The notes under the pieces: model-generated
Database searches by the model: none
Told to the model about the DNA's origin: nothing
The model's input: only the letters and a program-made list of their open reading frames with translations
Made by a program: the position numbers and the translations under genes
Part shown: in pieces, positions 46,135 through 55,021 of the stretch
How positions within the stretch are numbered: the stretch's first letter is position 1
How the letters are laid out: the number at the start of each line of letters is the position of its first letter
Source: Aminicella lysinilytica
GTDB lineage: Bacteria > Bacillota > Clostridia > Peptostreptococcales > Anaerovoracaceae
Reading direction: 5' to 3'
Assembly (NCBI RefSeq): GCF_004362975.1
Contig: NZ_SNXO01000009.1
Location: 1 to 64,000 of the forward strand
DNA: 64,000 nt

Positions 46135-46489
46135 CGCACCTCTATCTATTAAATTAGGTCGATACGTGCGCTCGCGCACGTATCGACTCATATTTTTTAT
46201 AAATAGTGCACTTAGGTCAAAAAATTCTGGCCTCCGCGCACGTATCTGGGATTCTCAGAGCATGGAGGTGCGCATATTGGAATTACAACAATTTCCTGCG
46301 CACGTATCAGCTATTTGAGAGGACAAAAAGTGCGTTTAGTCCTCAATTTTCTTCCATATATTACTATTTATGGTCGCTACTACCAGTACCGCGCACCTTG
46401 ACCTCTTCAATCAATCCAATACGTGCGATTTTGGTTTACAATAATAATTAATTCGCACCATCGTCCCTGATATTTGCCCAATACGTGCG
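46135..46489 (-). repeat. 36/26 module, copy C (six 36-nt units, inverted)
   Basis: Read on the minus strand, unit 1 is 46454-46489 and unit 6 is 46135-46170. Spacers are 26, 57, 26, 26 and 4. Unit 4 shares TCTCAGAGCATGGAGGTGCG (this strand) with copies A and B. Unit 5 has the same TGCAC first half-site as copy B. Copies B and C are inverted repeats around thiD-cytX. Confidence 0.9.
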
Positions 46490-46744
46490 CAGGGATCTTC
46501 CCAGCCATTTTCTGTACATTCTTATTTTCCATTTATACCAATTTGAATCGCCTAATGGCAATCCGATTTATCATAATGCCAAACCGGCGCCGCGGGCTAG
46601 CCCACCCAAAAGGCTCAGGCCCGCGGGCGCCCGGGTTGATTACAATAAAAAGAAGTTACAGATGAAACCACAAATCGCAAGTTTGGATTTCATTATTGTT
46701 GCAGATATAGTATAATATAGACATAACAAGGAGGTGCATTCAGT
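46490..46744. other. Leader region of the 63-aa gene
   Basis: This contains a GC-rich block (46587-46635, CGGCGCCGCGGGC and CCCGCGGGCGCCCGG arms) and a TATAAT near 46709 upstream of the small gene. Nothing else was recognised. Confidence 0.5.
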
Positions 46745-46936
46745 ATGATTAAGGAAACTAACAAACTAGATTCTATGTGTGGAGTATCAGACGAAGAATT
46801 AACATTAAGATTCCACGAGGCCGTTAGAATTGCTAATGAAATTAAAAAGGTTAAGGGTGTTCCAATAGCAAAATTTGATAAGAAGACTCGAAAAGCCTAT
46901 TTAGAATATCCAGATGGCAGGAGAGAATATGAATAA
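46745..46936 (+). CDS. Small protein of unknown function, 63 aa
   Basis: This soluble small protein begins MIKETNKLDSMCGVSDEEL and ends FDKKTRKAYLEYPDGRREYE. An N-terminal helix is followed by a likely beta-hairpin, a size and shape found among antitoxins and phage-type proteins, but no family was recognised and no toxin partner is adjacent. AAGGAGGTG lies 8 nt before the ATG, a TATAAT upstream and a terminator downstream, so it is a stand-alone gene. Confidence 0.8.
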   Translation: MIKETNKLDSMCGVSDEELTLRFHEAVRIANEIKKVKGVPIAKFDKKTRKAYLEYPDGRREYE

Positions 46937-46988
46937 CACCGAAAACCAAAGATGATTGTACTTACTGGTTATAACGTAAGTAAACACT

Positions 46989-47018
46989 AAAAAATCCGAG
47001 TGGGTGCTCGGATTTTTT
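46989..47018 (+). terminator. Terminator of the 63-aa gene
   Basis: AAAATCCGAG / CTCGGATTTT hairpin with a 6-nt loop and a T-run. Confidence 0.9.
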
Positions 47019-47167
47019 AAGTGCTTAGTTATTATCTTATTATTTGGGTTATTATGAGTTATTTATGAGAAAGAATGTTTTGAAAGGATTAATGAATTCT
47101 TTTGTCATTTCCTTTTGACAGTTATTATTATAGGAAATGAATGTGACGATAGTATGCCGATTGATAG

Positions 47168-47238
47168 TAGGCTATGTAAATAATGTGTGTCACCGCGTAC
47201 ATAATGCGTACATAATAGCCTCACATTTACATAGGCTA
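47168..47238. repeat. Inverted repeat overlapping element 3
   Basis: TAGGCTATGTAAAT (47168-47181) pairs with ATTTACATAGGCTA (47225-47238), 13 of 14 bases. The right arm runs into the left end of element 3. Confidence 0.6.
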
Positions 47239-47490
47239 TCGTTCCATCAATGGTACGTTACATACATTACTATTCTCTATACTCTCACGTTTATATGCAA
47301 GTTACGACAACCAAATTGTTATTCAAGCATTTTTTCGTTGCGCTAACTCTGCCGAAATGCCCTTGCATTTCTGGTAGTTTCTAAGGATTTCTAAAATATC
47401 TCGCCTCGTAATCGTTGCAATCACTCATTCACGAACAAAAAACAGCTATGCATATTTCTATGCATAACTGTACCATTGATGGAACAATAC
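47236..47490. mobile_element. 255-bp noncoding element with inverted ends (element 3)
   Basis: The left end (CTATCGTTCCATCAATGGTA) and the complement of 47471-47490 (GTATTGTTCCATCAATGGTA) match elements 1 and 2. TATGCATA blocks lie inside the right end. The interior is gene-free and shares a short TATATGCAA segment with element 1. Confidence 0.55.
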
Positions 47491-47617
47491 CCAACTGCCA
47501 CAGTAAGGCATTTCGCACGCCTTGTATCGCAGGCTGCCCACGCACGCGGGCGTTTGCAGGGCGGCGAGCCGGCAGGCGATCGGCGAGCAAGCAGGCGCCC
47601 CGCCAGCAGAGCCCACC

Positions 47618-48955
47618 CTAGTTCGACGCGGCGGTGCTGGTGCTGACCAGCTTCTGAAGCACTTTGTTGGCTACAGGGCCAGCGACGGCGCTGCCGTAAC
47701 CGCTGTCCTCAACGCAGACAATAAAGGCGTAAGGATAGTTGGAATTCTTGATGAATCCTGCGAACCAGGCGTTCGGATTCTTATTATACACTTCTGCCGT
47801 GCCGGACTTGGCGTAGATTTTCAGGCCCGGATAATTATACTGGCCGTATTCCGACGTGACATTATTTCGCATCATACTGCGGAGCTTGGTGGCAGTAGCT
47901 GAATCTATCATTTGATTAGTTTTCTCCGAAGTACCGAGAGAACTGTGGATCAGCTTAGGAACAGTACCTTTGCCGTCATTTGCGATTGCACTCAGATACA
48001 CGAGCATCGAGCATGGATTCAACTGATCCTTCCACTGGCCGATTCCGGCCCAGGCCAGATTCAGCGTTGCATTGCTCGGGAACTCGAATGAACCTTTGGC
48101 GTTGTGGACGCCGTCTATATCATAAGACGTAGTCAGACCGCATTTTTTAACATAAGATTTCATAGTCGAAGCACCGATCTCCTGAGTCAGCTCAGAGAAA
48201 CCGCAGTTGCAGGACTTGGCCAGGGCACTGCGGAAATTTACCGTGCCGTGAGCCTGAGTACAGGTTATCTTCTCACCATTAATATAGCGGGTGCCGCTGC
48301 AGGTATAAGTCCAGGAACTCAGATCATCCAGATTCTCGATAGCAGCCGCCGATGTGAGCAGCTTGAAAATCGAACCCGGAGTTATGGTGCCTGACAGGAA
48401 CTTATTGATATAGGTCCCAGATTCAACAGTTGACGGCGGATCGGCCGGATCCAGAGTCGGCTTGCTTACCATGCAGATGATCTCGCCGGTCTTGTAATTA
48501 TATACGCCGACACAGCCATTGTAACTGCCGAGAGCCTCATAAGCCGTTTTGCATATGTCCTTATCAATTGTAAGAGTTATGTCATTGCCTTTGCCCGTTA
48601 TACTGTAAACGCCGGTCAGCGTGTTATAACCCACAAGCTTATCTTTGAAGGCGCTTTCCGCCGAAGTGGAAATATTGCCGTCCATATCGCCAACCGCGTG
48701 GACCGTGGCCATTCTGGTTTCTTTGTCGCTGCTGTATTTGACGATGCCGCCGCCATTCTTCGCCAGGATATTGCCGTTGACATCGTAGATTTTGCCGATG
48801 GAAAGCCTGCCGCTGTCGTAAATGTGGCTGTTGGCGTAGTATGTCGCCCAGTCGTCGCCCACCAGGACGAACTTCACTACGAAGACACAAAGGCCCGCAA
48901 ACAGCACAGCCGCCAGCAAAAGGCACAGCACTGCTCTTTTTTCTAACTTTTTCAC
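47618..48955 (-). CDS. Penicillin-binding protein, transpeptidase (PbpA/FtsI-like)
   Basis: This class B PBP of 445 residues is anchored by one N-terminal membrane helix (AVLCLLLAAVLFAGLCVFVV). The transpeptidase motifs are SxxK in TPGSIFKLLT, SxN as SCN in KSCNCGF, and KSGTAEV for KTG. It is short, like PbpA of the actinobacterial RodA-PbpA pairs, and lacks a large dimerisation region. Its start overlaps the FtsW-like gene by 4 bp, so it is the transpeptidase partner of that SEDS protein. Confidence 0.93.
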   Translation of the reverse strand: MKKLEKRAVLCLLLAAVLFAGLCVFVVKFVLVGDDWATYYANSHIYDSGRLSIGKIYDVNGNILAKNGGGIVKYSSDKETRMATVHAVGDMDGNISTSAESAFKDKLVGYNTLTGVYSITGKGNDITLTIDKDICKTAYEALGSYNGCVGVYNYKTGEIICMVSKPTLDPADPPSTVESGTYINKFLSGTITPGSIFKLLTSAAAIENLDDLSSWTYTCSGTRYINGEKITCTQAHGTVNFRSALAKSCNCGFSELTQEIGASTMKSYVKKCGLTTSYDIDGVHNAKGSFEFPSNATLNLAWAGIGQWKDQLNPCSMLVYLSAIANDGKGTVPKLIHSSLGTSEKTNQMIDSATATKLRSMMRNNVTSEYGQYNYPGLKIYAKSGTAEVYNKNPNAWFAGFIKNSNYPYAFIVCVEDSGYGSAVAGPVANKVLQKLVSTSTAASN

Positions 48956-50745
48956 AGTTCATCGCCCCCTTCACTTGTCAGACCTTTGTCCGACATACTC
49001 ACTGCTATGCTTGCGTTTTGCCGCGTGTCCGCCGCCTTCAGGAAGGCCAGCAATCCCCAGGATGCTATCATGGATGTTCCGCCGCTGGCTACGAATGGGA
49101 AAGTTACGCCCGTCAGCGGGAACAGATCCACGGATCCGAAAACGTTAAGTATAGTCTGGAACAGGAACAGTGACATAGCCGAGCATGCGGCTATGGTGTA
49201 ATATGTGGAACGCCCTGCCCATATGGACCGGAAGGCGAATATCGACAAGGTGATTATGGCCATGACCGCCATGATTGCAATGATCAGGCCCCACTCCTCG
49301 GCGAGAACGCCGAAGACCAGGTCAGTCTCCGAGGCCACGACATTTCTGAGCCAGCCTTTGCCGGCGCCCAGTCCCACAAAACCTCCGCTGGCAGCGGCCG
49401 ACATGGTCCGCGTCTGTTGATAGCCCGCGGAATCAGCGTACTCCCAGACATGACCCCAGACCGCGAATCTGTCCGCTACGTAGGATTTGAACCTGATGAC
49501 CAGCAAACCCCCGACGAAGGCAACGCCAACGATCAGGATGAGTTTTGTAAAATCCCCGCTCCGCAGGAAAGAAATTATCAGGAATGTGACAAAGAAAATT
49601 ATCGCCGTGCCGAAGTCACCCATAAGTGCCAGGCAGCCGAAGCAGAAAACCGAAAACCCTGTAAATATGAGGGAATTTTTCTTTCGGAACAGTTCGTCCA
49701 TAGATGCGGCACCGACCCAGATGAAGGCCAGCTTCACGATCTCCGAAGGCTGAAATGAAAATCCGCCTAACTGGATCCAGTTGGAAGCGCCGTTCTTGGT
49801 CGTTGCAAATGCAAGGTTGAAAAGCAGCAGCAGTGCCGCCGCGATATACATGAATTTCTTGATTTCGATAGTTCTGTCCAGGTCCCTCAGATAAGTGCAC
49901 ATGAAGAAGAACAGCGCCACGCCGACTCCGATAGCGATGAACTGCTTGAACACCTGATCCGGCAGGCAACTTGACGTGACCGCCAGGCTCAGGGTCGACA
50001 GGAAAAACGCTATGATTTCCAGCTCGAATCCTTTGCGGCGCATGGTTCTGAGGATGATCACATAGGCCCACATAAGGGCGCAGAGTCCTGCGAATGCCAG
50101 CATGTTCAGGGTAGTGAATTTTTCGCCCAGGGCAAAATGCAACTGGATGACCGTCAGTATCTGGAACAAAGTTATTGCCAGAAGTGATGGCCACGGTGAA
50201 ATAAGCCGCGTGTCCTCGGTCCGCAACTGTACGTTGTTCCGGTGCTCTTCAAGACTGATGGGGAACAAAGTGCAGACGGCGGCGCCCAGCATTATGGTAT
50301 CGCCGACTTTTACCTCTGTCGGTATGTAAGGCCTGGCCTTGACGCCGTTGATTATGGCTCCGTTCTTGGATCCCAGGTCCATGTATGTCCAAATGCCGTC
50401 GTTGTCACGGGTCAATGTCCCGTGGTTCCTGGAAACGCTCAGATCGTCCACCTGGATGTCGCAGCTCTTGGCTCTGCCGATGACGTTTTCCCAATGGGTA
50501 AGCGGCAGATTCTCATAATCGCCTATATGCAAGTATGCCCAGACTTCCGAAGGGTTCTTACTCTTCAGAAGGGACAGTATCGATTTCAGCAATATAAACA
50601 GGGCGAGGAAAATAAAGACCCATCTGACGATCGCCGTGTATATGAGCGCGACGCTGTCCGTCGCCGTAAACACTGTCGTGGCGCTTTCCATGATGTTCTC
50701 GAAAAATTTTCCTATGCCCTCTAGAATTCCCTGTACTATCTCCAT
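48952..50745 (-). CDS. FHA-domain SEDS glycosyltransferase (FtsW/RodA/SpoVE family)
   Basis: This 597-residue protein has one N-terminal membrane helix and then a cytoplasmic FHA domain (NVIGRAKSCDIQVDDLSVSRNHG, GSKNGAIING), which binds phosphothreonine. A ten-helix SEDS domain with FQPSEIVKLAFIW polymerises lipid II. FHA plus SEDS implies control by a Ser/Thr kinase, though no kinase is in the window. The ATG at 50745 has AGGAG upstream. Confidence 0.93.
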   Translation of the reverse strand: MEIVQGILEGIGKFFENIMESATTVFTATDSVALIYTAIVRWVFIFLALFILLKSILSLLKSKNPSEVWAYLHIGDYENLPLTHWENVIGRAKSCDIQVDDLSVSRNHGTLTRDNDGIWTYMDLGSKNGAIINGVKARPYIPTEVKVGDTIMLGAAVCTLFPISLEEHRNNVQLRTEDTRLISPWPSLLAITLFQILTVIQLHFALGEKFTTLNMLAFAGLCALMWAYVIILRTMRRKGFELEIIAFFLSTLSLAVTSSCLPDQVFKQFIAIGVGVALFFFMCTYLRDLDRTIEIKKFMYIAAALLLLFNLAFATTKNGASNWIQLGGFSFQPSEIVKLAFIWVGAASMDELFRKKNSLIFTGFSVFCFGCLALMGDFGTAIIFFVTFLIISFLRSGDFTKLILIVGVAFVGGLLVIRFKSYVADRFAVWGHVWEYADSAGYQQTRTMSAAASGGFVGLGAGKGWLRNVVASETDLVFGVLAEEWGLIIAIMAVMAIITLSIFAFRSIWAGRSTYYTIAACSAMSLFLFQTILNVFGSVDLFPLTGVTFPFVASGGTSMIASWGLLAFLKAADTRQNASIAVSMSDKGLTSEGGDEL

Positions 50746-50764
50746 AAAACACTCCTGTGGTATA

Positions 50765-51490
50765 TCATACCACAAAACCCCCATCGATTCCAACTACCTG
50801 TCCTGTAATGAATGACGCTTTCTCTGAAGCGAGGAAACTTATGAGCTCCGCCACTTCCTCCGCAGTCCCCAATCTGCAGAGAGGAGTTTCATCCTTCAGG
50901 GCCTCTATGTCAGCTTCCGTCAGCTCAGCGTTCATGTCAGTGTCGATGACCCCCGGCGCCACGCAGTTGACCCGGATCCCCGAAGGGCCCAGCTCCCTGG
51001 CAAGACTTTTGCCCAGGCCGATGACTGCGGCTTTGCACGCCGAATAGCCCGCCTCGCATGACGCGCCCGTGACGCCCCACATGGACGATGTCAGGACGAT
51101 GCTGCCCCGCTTGTCGCTGACCATGGCCGGGATCGCCGCCTGAAGAACGTTGACCACGCCGTCCAGGTCCACCCCGCGCAAAGTCTCCCATTGGGCGGCT
51201 GTCATGTCGGTAAACAGCCCGATGAGGCTGACGCCGGCATTGCACACGACTACATCAAAGGCCGGCTTGCCCAGGTCTCTGCAGGCGCTTTCTACACATA
51301 CAAAGGTCTGCTCCCTGTTAGCCACGTCGCACCTGATAGCCATGGCCCCGGTCTCTTTCACCAGGGCTGCGGCCTCTTCAGCGCTTTCTTTGTAACAAAA
51401 AGCGACCTGATAGTCTTCCGATATTAATTTCCGTACTGTCGCCCGGCCGATGCCTCTCGACCCGCCGGTGACTAAAGCTGTCTTTTTCAT
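50765..51490 (-). CDS. SDR oxidoreductase, YmfI-like
   Basis: This short-chain dehydrogenase of 241 residues has ALVTGGSRGIGRA, the NAG motif VCNAGVS and the catalytic Ser-Tyr-Lys (SSMW...GYSACKAA). The segment SSMWGVTGASCEAGYSACK is very like B. subtilis YmfI, the 5-aminopentanone reductase that finishes elongation factor P modification. FabG-type activity is the alternative. No Shine-Dalgarno sequence is seen; a TAAAAT lies 6 nt before the ATG, so the mRNA may be leaderless. Confidence 0.8.
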   Translation of the reverse strand: MKKTALVTGGSRGIGRATVRKLISEDYQVAFCYKESAEEAAALVKETGAMAIRCDVANREQTFVCVESACRDLGKPAFDVVVCNAGVSLIGLFTDMTAAQWETLRGVDLDGVVNVLQAAIPAMVSDKRGSIVLTSSMWGVTGASCEAGYSACKAAVIGLGKSLARELGPSGIRVNCVAPGVIDTDMNAELTEADIEALKDETPLCRLGTAEEVAELISFLASEKASFITGQVVGIDGGFVV

Positions 51491-51560
51491 AGGTATATTT
51501 TATCACAGTTAGAAGCGCTAATCTACTGGACTTTTGCGAAAAACAGTGGTAAACGCGATT

Positions 51561-51600
51561 TTAAGGTGAAAACAACATCGCGTTGTAGTTTTAACCTTAA
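51561..51600. repeat. 40-bp inverted repeat upstream of the SDR gene
   Basis: TTAAGGTGAAAAC pairs with GTTTTAACCTTAA with one mismatch around a 14-nt centre. It could be an operator or a weak terminator. Confidence 0.6.
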
Positions 51601-51612
51601 AGTCGAATAACA

Positions 51613-51646
51613 AAAGGCACAATGAAAATTCTCATTGTGTCTTTTG
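51613..51646. terminator. Terminator of lysA
   Basis: AAAAGGCACAATGA pairs with TCATTGTGTCTTTT over AAATTC. It is symmetric, with a T-run on either strand. Confidence 0.85.
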
Positions 51647-51683
51647 CCGCTAATTATTTATTTTACCATCCTATTTACAAGGT

Positions 51684-52964
51684 CTATTTTAGTTCTCTGG
51701 ATATCATGTTGTCATAAGTCTGATGTTCTACGATCATTCTTGATTTTCCATCTTTGACAAGGGCAACTCCAGGGATAGGATTCTTGTTGTAGTTGCTTGC
51801 CATGGAATAACCGTAGGCTCCTGTGGCGAATACTGCGAATGTGTCGCCTGCCTGAGGATGCGCGATCTCTAGATTGTTTATCAGAATGTCACCTGACTCG
51901 CAGCACTTGCCGCAGACTGTAACTGTGTCTGTCTTCGGCTCGTTTGCCTTATTGGCGATCACTCCTGTATATTCTGCCTGATAAAGAGCCGGCCTGATAT
52001 TATCTGTCATGCCGCCGTTTACGGATATATATGTCTTGATGCCTGGAATTTCCTTGATACTTCCAACTGTGTAAAGCATGATGCCAGCTTCTGCGGCAAT
52101 GCTTCTGCCCGGTTCAATTACTACATTAGGTCTCTCAACTCCGGCATTTTTATAGTAATCCTCGATTTTCTCCATTATCGGATCCAGGAAATAACTATAT
52201 GGTTTTCTCTCTTCATTTATATATGTGGCGCCAAATCCTCCACCTACATTGATCTCTTTAATGTCGTATCCATAAGCCTTCTTGATTTTCTTTACCAGAC
52301 CCAGCAATACATCCAATGCCATGAGATATGACTGGTTGTCGAATAACTGTGAACCCACATGGAAATGTAAGCCGTAGAACTCGACATATTTAGAATCTAT
52401 AGCAGCCTTGATCTGAGGCAATATCACCTCATCATCCATAGGAATACCAAACTTGGAATCCTTTCCGCCTGTAGTGATGTACTTGTGTGTTGCACTCATT
52501 ACGCCCGGCGTGATCCTGAACAAAACCTTGATAGTAGTGTTGCATTCTCTGCAGGCCTGCTCGATCAGCGACAATTCCTGAGGTCCGTCGATGATGATCC
52601 TGCCTATATGATTTTCAACTGCCAGTTTGATTTCATCATAGGATTTATTATTTCCGTTGAACTCGATTCTCTCAACGGGGAAGCCTGCCTTAAGAGCTGT
52701 ATAAAGCTCGCCTCCGGAGACAACATCTACACACATTCCCTCTTTGTTCAATATATCCGCCATTGCAAGGGTGAAAAAAGCCTTGGCTGCATAAGCCGCT
52801 CTGGTCCTCGGGTACTTGTCCATGAAACTTTCCCTGATTTCTGAACATCTGCTTACAATGTCGCTCTCAGAATAGACATATAGTGGCGTGCCATACTTCT
52901 CTGCCAGTTCAACAGTATCGCAGCCGTCAAAATACAATTTGTCGTTCTTAATTTCTCTTATCAT
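51684..52964 (-). CDS. lysA: Diaminopimelate decarboxylase
   Basis: This PLP enzyme turns meso-diaminopimelate into L-lysine. It has 426 residues: PLP-Lys in AYAAKAFFTLA, the FHVGSQ motif, and the C-terminal CGKCCESGDIL active-site Cys region. Unusually, its only clear promoter is a sigma-54 site at 53028-53046, and no other lysine-synthesis gene is near. A catabolic role on wall-derived diaminopimelate fits the neighbours (inference). AAGGAGAG precedes the ATG. A related D-amino-acid decarboxylase cannot be excluded. Confidence 0.92.
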   Translation of the reverse strand: MIREIKNDKLYFDGCDTVELAEKYGTPLYVYSESDIVSRCSEIRESFMDKYPRTRAAYAAKAFFTLAMADILNKEGMCVDVVSGGELYTALKAGFPVERIEFNGNNKSYDEIKLAVENHIGRIIIDGPQELSLIEQACRECNTTIKVLFRITPGVMSATHKYITTGGKDSKFGIPMDDEVILPQIKAAIDSKYVEFYGLHFHVGSQLFDNQSYLMALDVLLGLVKKIKKAYGYDIKEINVGGGFGATYINEERKPYSYFLDPIMEKIEDYYKNAGVERPNVVIEPGRSIAAEAGIMLYTVGSIKEIPGIKTYISVNGGMTDNIRPALYQAEYTGVIANKANEPKTDTVTVCGKCCESGDILINNLEIAHPQAGDTFAVFATGAYGYSMASNYNKNPIPGVALVKDGKSRMIVEHQTYDNMISRELK

Positions 52965-53286
52965 TTTCTCTCCTTATCAACTTATAGCTCTCCGTTTAAT
53001 GATTAAAGTCAATTACGGGAATATATCAAGCAAAAATGATGCCAAGCCATAAATAGCCATTTTTCTGATAATTTGCAAGGCTTATCGGTGATTTTCTCTC
53101 TTCCGTGTACAAAAATCCATATAAATCGTCCCGATTTCAGAACGGTGTATTCTTGTTAGTGAACTCGCTTTGCTAAAACCAATTAGAGCGTAAAACCCGT
53201 ATATGAAATTAATCAACACTATTAATTTGGTAGCACGAAAGATTCCTCTCATGCCACCAAATTCAATATAAGCTGATTATATTGTG
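52965..53286. other. Gene-free region between lysA and the S66 operon
   Basis: This holds the sigma-54 promoter of lysA and an inverted repeat, AATTTGGTAGCA (53224-53235) with TGCCACCAAATT (53252-53263), about 180 nt upstream of that promoter. The repeat could be an activator site or mark the end of the S66 operon. Confidence 0.6.
53028..53046 (-). promoter_or_regulatory. Sigma-54 promoter of lysA
   Basis: Minus strand TTGGCATCATTTTTGCTT: GG and GC are separated by exactly 10 nt (consensus TGGCAC-N5-TTGCA). The GC lies 66 nt before the ATG. Confidence 0.8.
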
Positions 53287-53448
53287 TTATTTTCTACCTG
53301 CCCGAACTTGTCTTATGCCTCGTTTTATAATTACAACAAAACATATCATTATTCCAACAGTACCAATAATCTTAATTGGATTTCCGCTCAAGAATCCTAT
53401 TATAGATTCAGGTATCCACCATGTAAAAAATGTAATAAAATTATCCAC
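53287..53448 (-). CDS. Small membrane protein, 53 aa
   Basis: This short gene has a GTG start and AAGGAG 6 nt upstream. The protein begins MDNFITFFTWWIPESIIGFL, has one hydrophobic segment (KIIGTVGIMICFVVII) and a basic tail (KRGIRQVRAGRK). It lies 62 bp after the S66 peptidase gene on the same strand, so it belongs to the spmA-spmB-S66 operon. Function unknown; a small partner of the SpmA/B-type proteins is possible. Confidence 0.7.
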   Translation of the reverse strand: MDNFITFFTWWIPESIIGFLSGNPIKIIGTVGIMICFVVIIKRGIRQVRAGRK

Positions 53449-53510
53449 ATTATTCTCCTTATTCCATATGTTATTGCATTAGAATTCTCGATAGTAGTTA
53501 CAGGTAGTGG

Positions 53511-54431
53511 TTATCTTTCCACCTTAAACTTTATGCTTCTACTACTGGTATCCATTTTGCAGACTGCACCTAATGGTATCGTCATCATTGGTGTGTCGTG
53601 TCCTGATTGTATATTATACATAATAGGTACTTTTATATCTTTCAGAATATCTTCGAAATCTTTAACCGGTGTATATTCAGGCATTACCTCATTGCCACAA
53701 TCAGCAAACTGACCAAGAATAATTCCAGCCACTCCATCATACTTGCCTGCATCCTTCAAATGGTAAGCGTACCGTTCCAAACGAGGTACGTCTTCACCTA
53801 CTTCTTCGATAAATAGTATCTTCCCTTTCGGTTGTATTTCATATGGAGTGCCGATAGATGCTGATAGAAGTGATAGATTTCCTCCTACTATTGGGGCTTC
53901 TGCCATCCCGTCCTTTAATACTTCAATATCAAATCCATTAGTATTTTTAAATTCATAATACTCATCTGCATTAATAGCATCTTTCAAACTTTTTGCTGTC
54001 TGTTCATCGTAATCATCTATCATATTTGATGATACCATTGGGCCATGGAAGGTCACCAAATTACATTTTTGGTTAAACAGCAGATGCATGCTGGTAATAT
54101 CGCTATAGCCCACAAATATTTTAGGGTTGCTTTTGACTATGTCAACATCGATATATGACATAGCACGACTCCCGCCATCGCCTCCCCTGACACAGAATAT
54201 TGCATCTACATCAGGATCAGCAAACATTTTATTAATCCACATGCCTCTAGTTTTGCCATCGCCAGCCATAAACCCACCGTAATTATCAGAAATATTGTCT
54301 GACATTTTTACTGAATATCCAAGCGATTCAATAACTTCTTTACATTTTAATTCTCGTTCTTTGGGAACGAATGAACTAGGTGCAACCAATCCTATAGTAT
54401 CACCTTTACTTAATTTCTTAGGATATTTCAC
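53511..54431 (-). CDS. S66-family LD-carboxypeptidase
   Basis: This serine peptidase of 306 residues is of the LdcA/MccF type, which removes the terminal D-Ala from the L-Ala-D-Glu-mDAP-D-Ala tetrapeptide or hydrolyses related compounds. Signatures are GDTIGLVAPSS near the start, RGGDGGSRAM before the nucleophile, GYSDIT with Ser, and TFHGPMVS. No signal peptide is seen, so it acts in the cytoplasm, as in wall recycling. GTG start with TTGGAG upstream. Third gene of a sigma-54 operon. Confidence 0.9.
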   Translation of the reverse strand: MKYPKKLSKGDTIGLVAPSSFVPKERELKCKEVIESLGYSVKMSDNISDNYGGFMAGDGKTRGMWINKMFADPDVDAIFCVRGGDGGSRAMSYIDVDIVKSNPKIFVGYSDITSMHLLFNQKCNLVTFHGPMVSSNMIDDYDEQTAKSLKDAINADEYYEFKNTNGFDIEVLKDGMAEAPIVGGNLSLLSASIGTPYEIQPKGKILFIEEVGEDVPRLERYAYHLKDAGKYDGVAGIILGQFADCGNEVMPEYTPVKDFEDILKDIKVPIMYNIQSGHDTPMMTIPLGAVCKMDTSSRSIKFKVER

Positions 54432-54469
54432 AAAACCACTCCAATCCGTAGTTACAATTACCTAACATT

Positions 54470-55006
54470 TTAATACCAAATGATATTAACAACTAATACT
54501 GCTGCAATAAATGAAGCCAAATCAGCCATCAATCCAGCTGCTATGGCATGTCTAACTTTAGTAACACCAACACATCCGAAGTACACTGCGATAACGTAAA
54601 ATGTTGTTTCAGTCGACCCCATTCCTACCGACGCTATCCTACCAATTTGGCTATCAACGCCATACGTTTTAAACAAATCGGCCATCATGCCTTGGGCTGC
54701 ACCTCCTGAAAATGATCTCATAATCATCATAGGTAAGTTTTCTCCAGGGCATCCTAACAAACTAGTAAGTGGATCAATTATTTTTACTAAAATATCCATT
54801 GCTCCAGATTGCCTGAACATGCCAATTGCACATAGCATACATACTAGAAACGGAATAATACTAACTGCAACATTAAATCCTTCTTTTGCGCCTTCGCAAA
54901 ACACCTCATACACTCTTACTTTTTTACATATTGCGTATAGTGGAATACCGCAAATAACAACCGGTAACGCATATTTGGAAATATAATCCATTATTGTTAT
55001 AAACAT
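54470..55006 (-). CDS. SpmB-type nucleoside-recognition (Gate) membrane protein
   Basis: This 178-residue membrane protein has four to five hydrophobic segments, with PGENLPMMIMRSFSGGAAQGMM and GSTETTFYVIAVYFG typical of SpmB. In sporulation SpmA and SpmB affect core dehydration. Outside that setting such pairs are thought to form transporters. Here it lies between an SpmA homologue and an S66 peptidase under a sigma-54 promoter, so uptake or export of a wall peptide is a reasonable guess. Confidence 0.85.
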   Translation of the reverse strand: MFITIMDYISKYALPVVICGIPLYAICKKVRVYEVFCEGAKEGFNVAVSIIPFLVCMLCAIGMFRQSGAMDILVKIIDPLTSLLGCPGENLPMMIMRSFSGGAAQGMMADLFKTYGVDSQIGRIASVGMGSTETTFYVIAVYFGCVGVTKVRHAIAAGLMADLASFIAAVLVVNIIWY

Positions 55007-55021
55007 TCTTTACCTCCCTAC

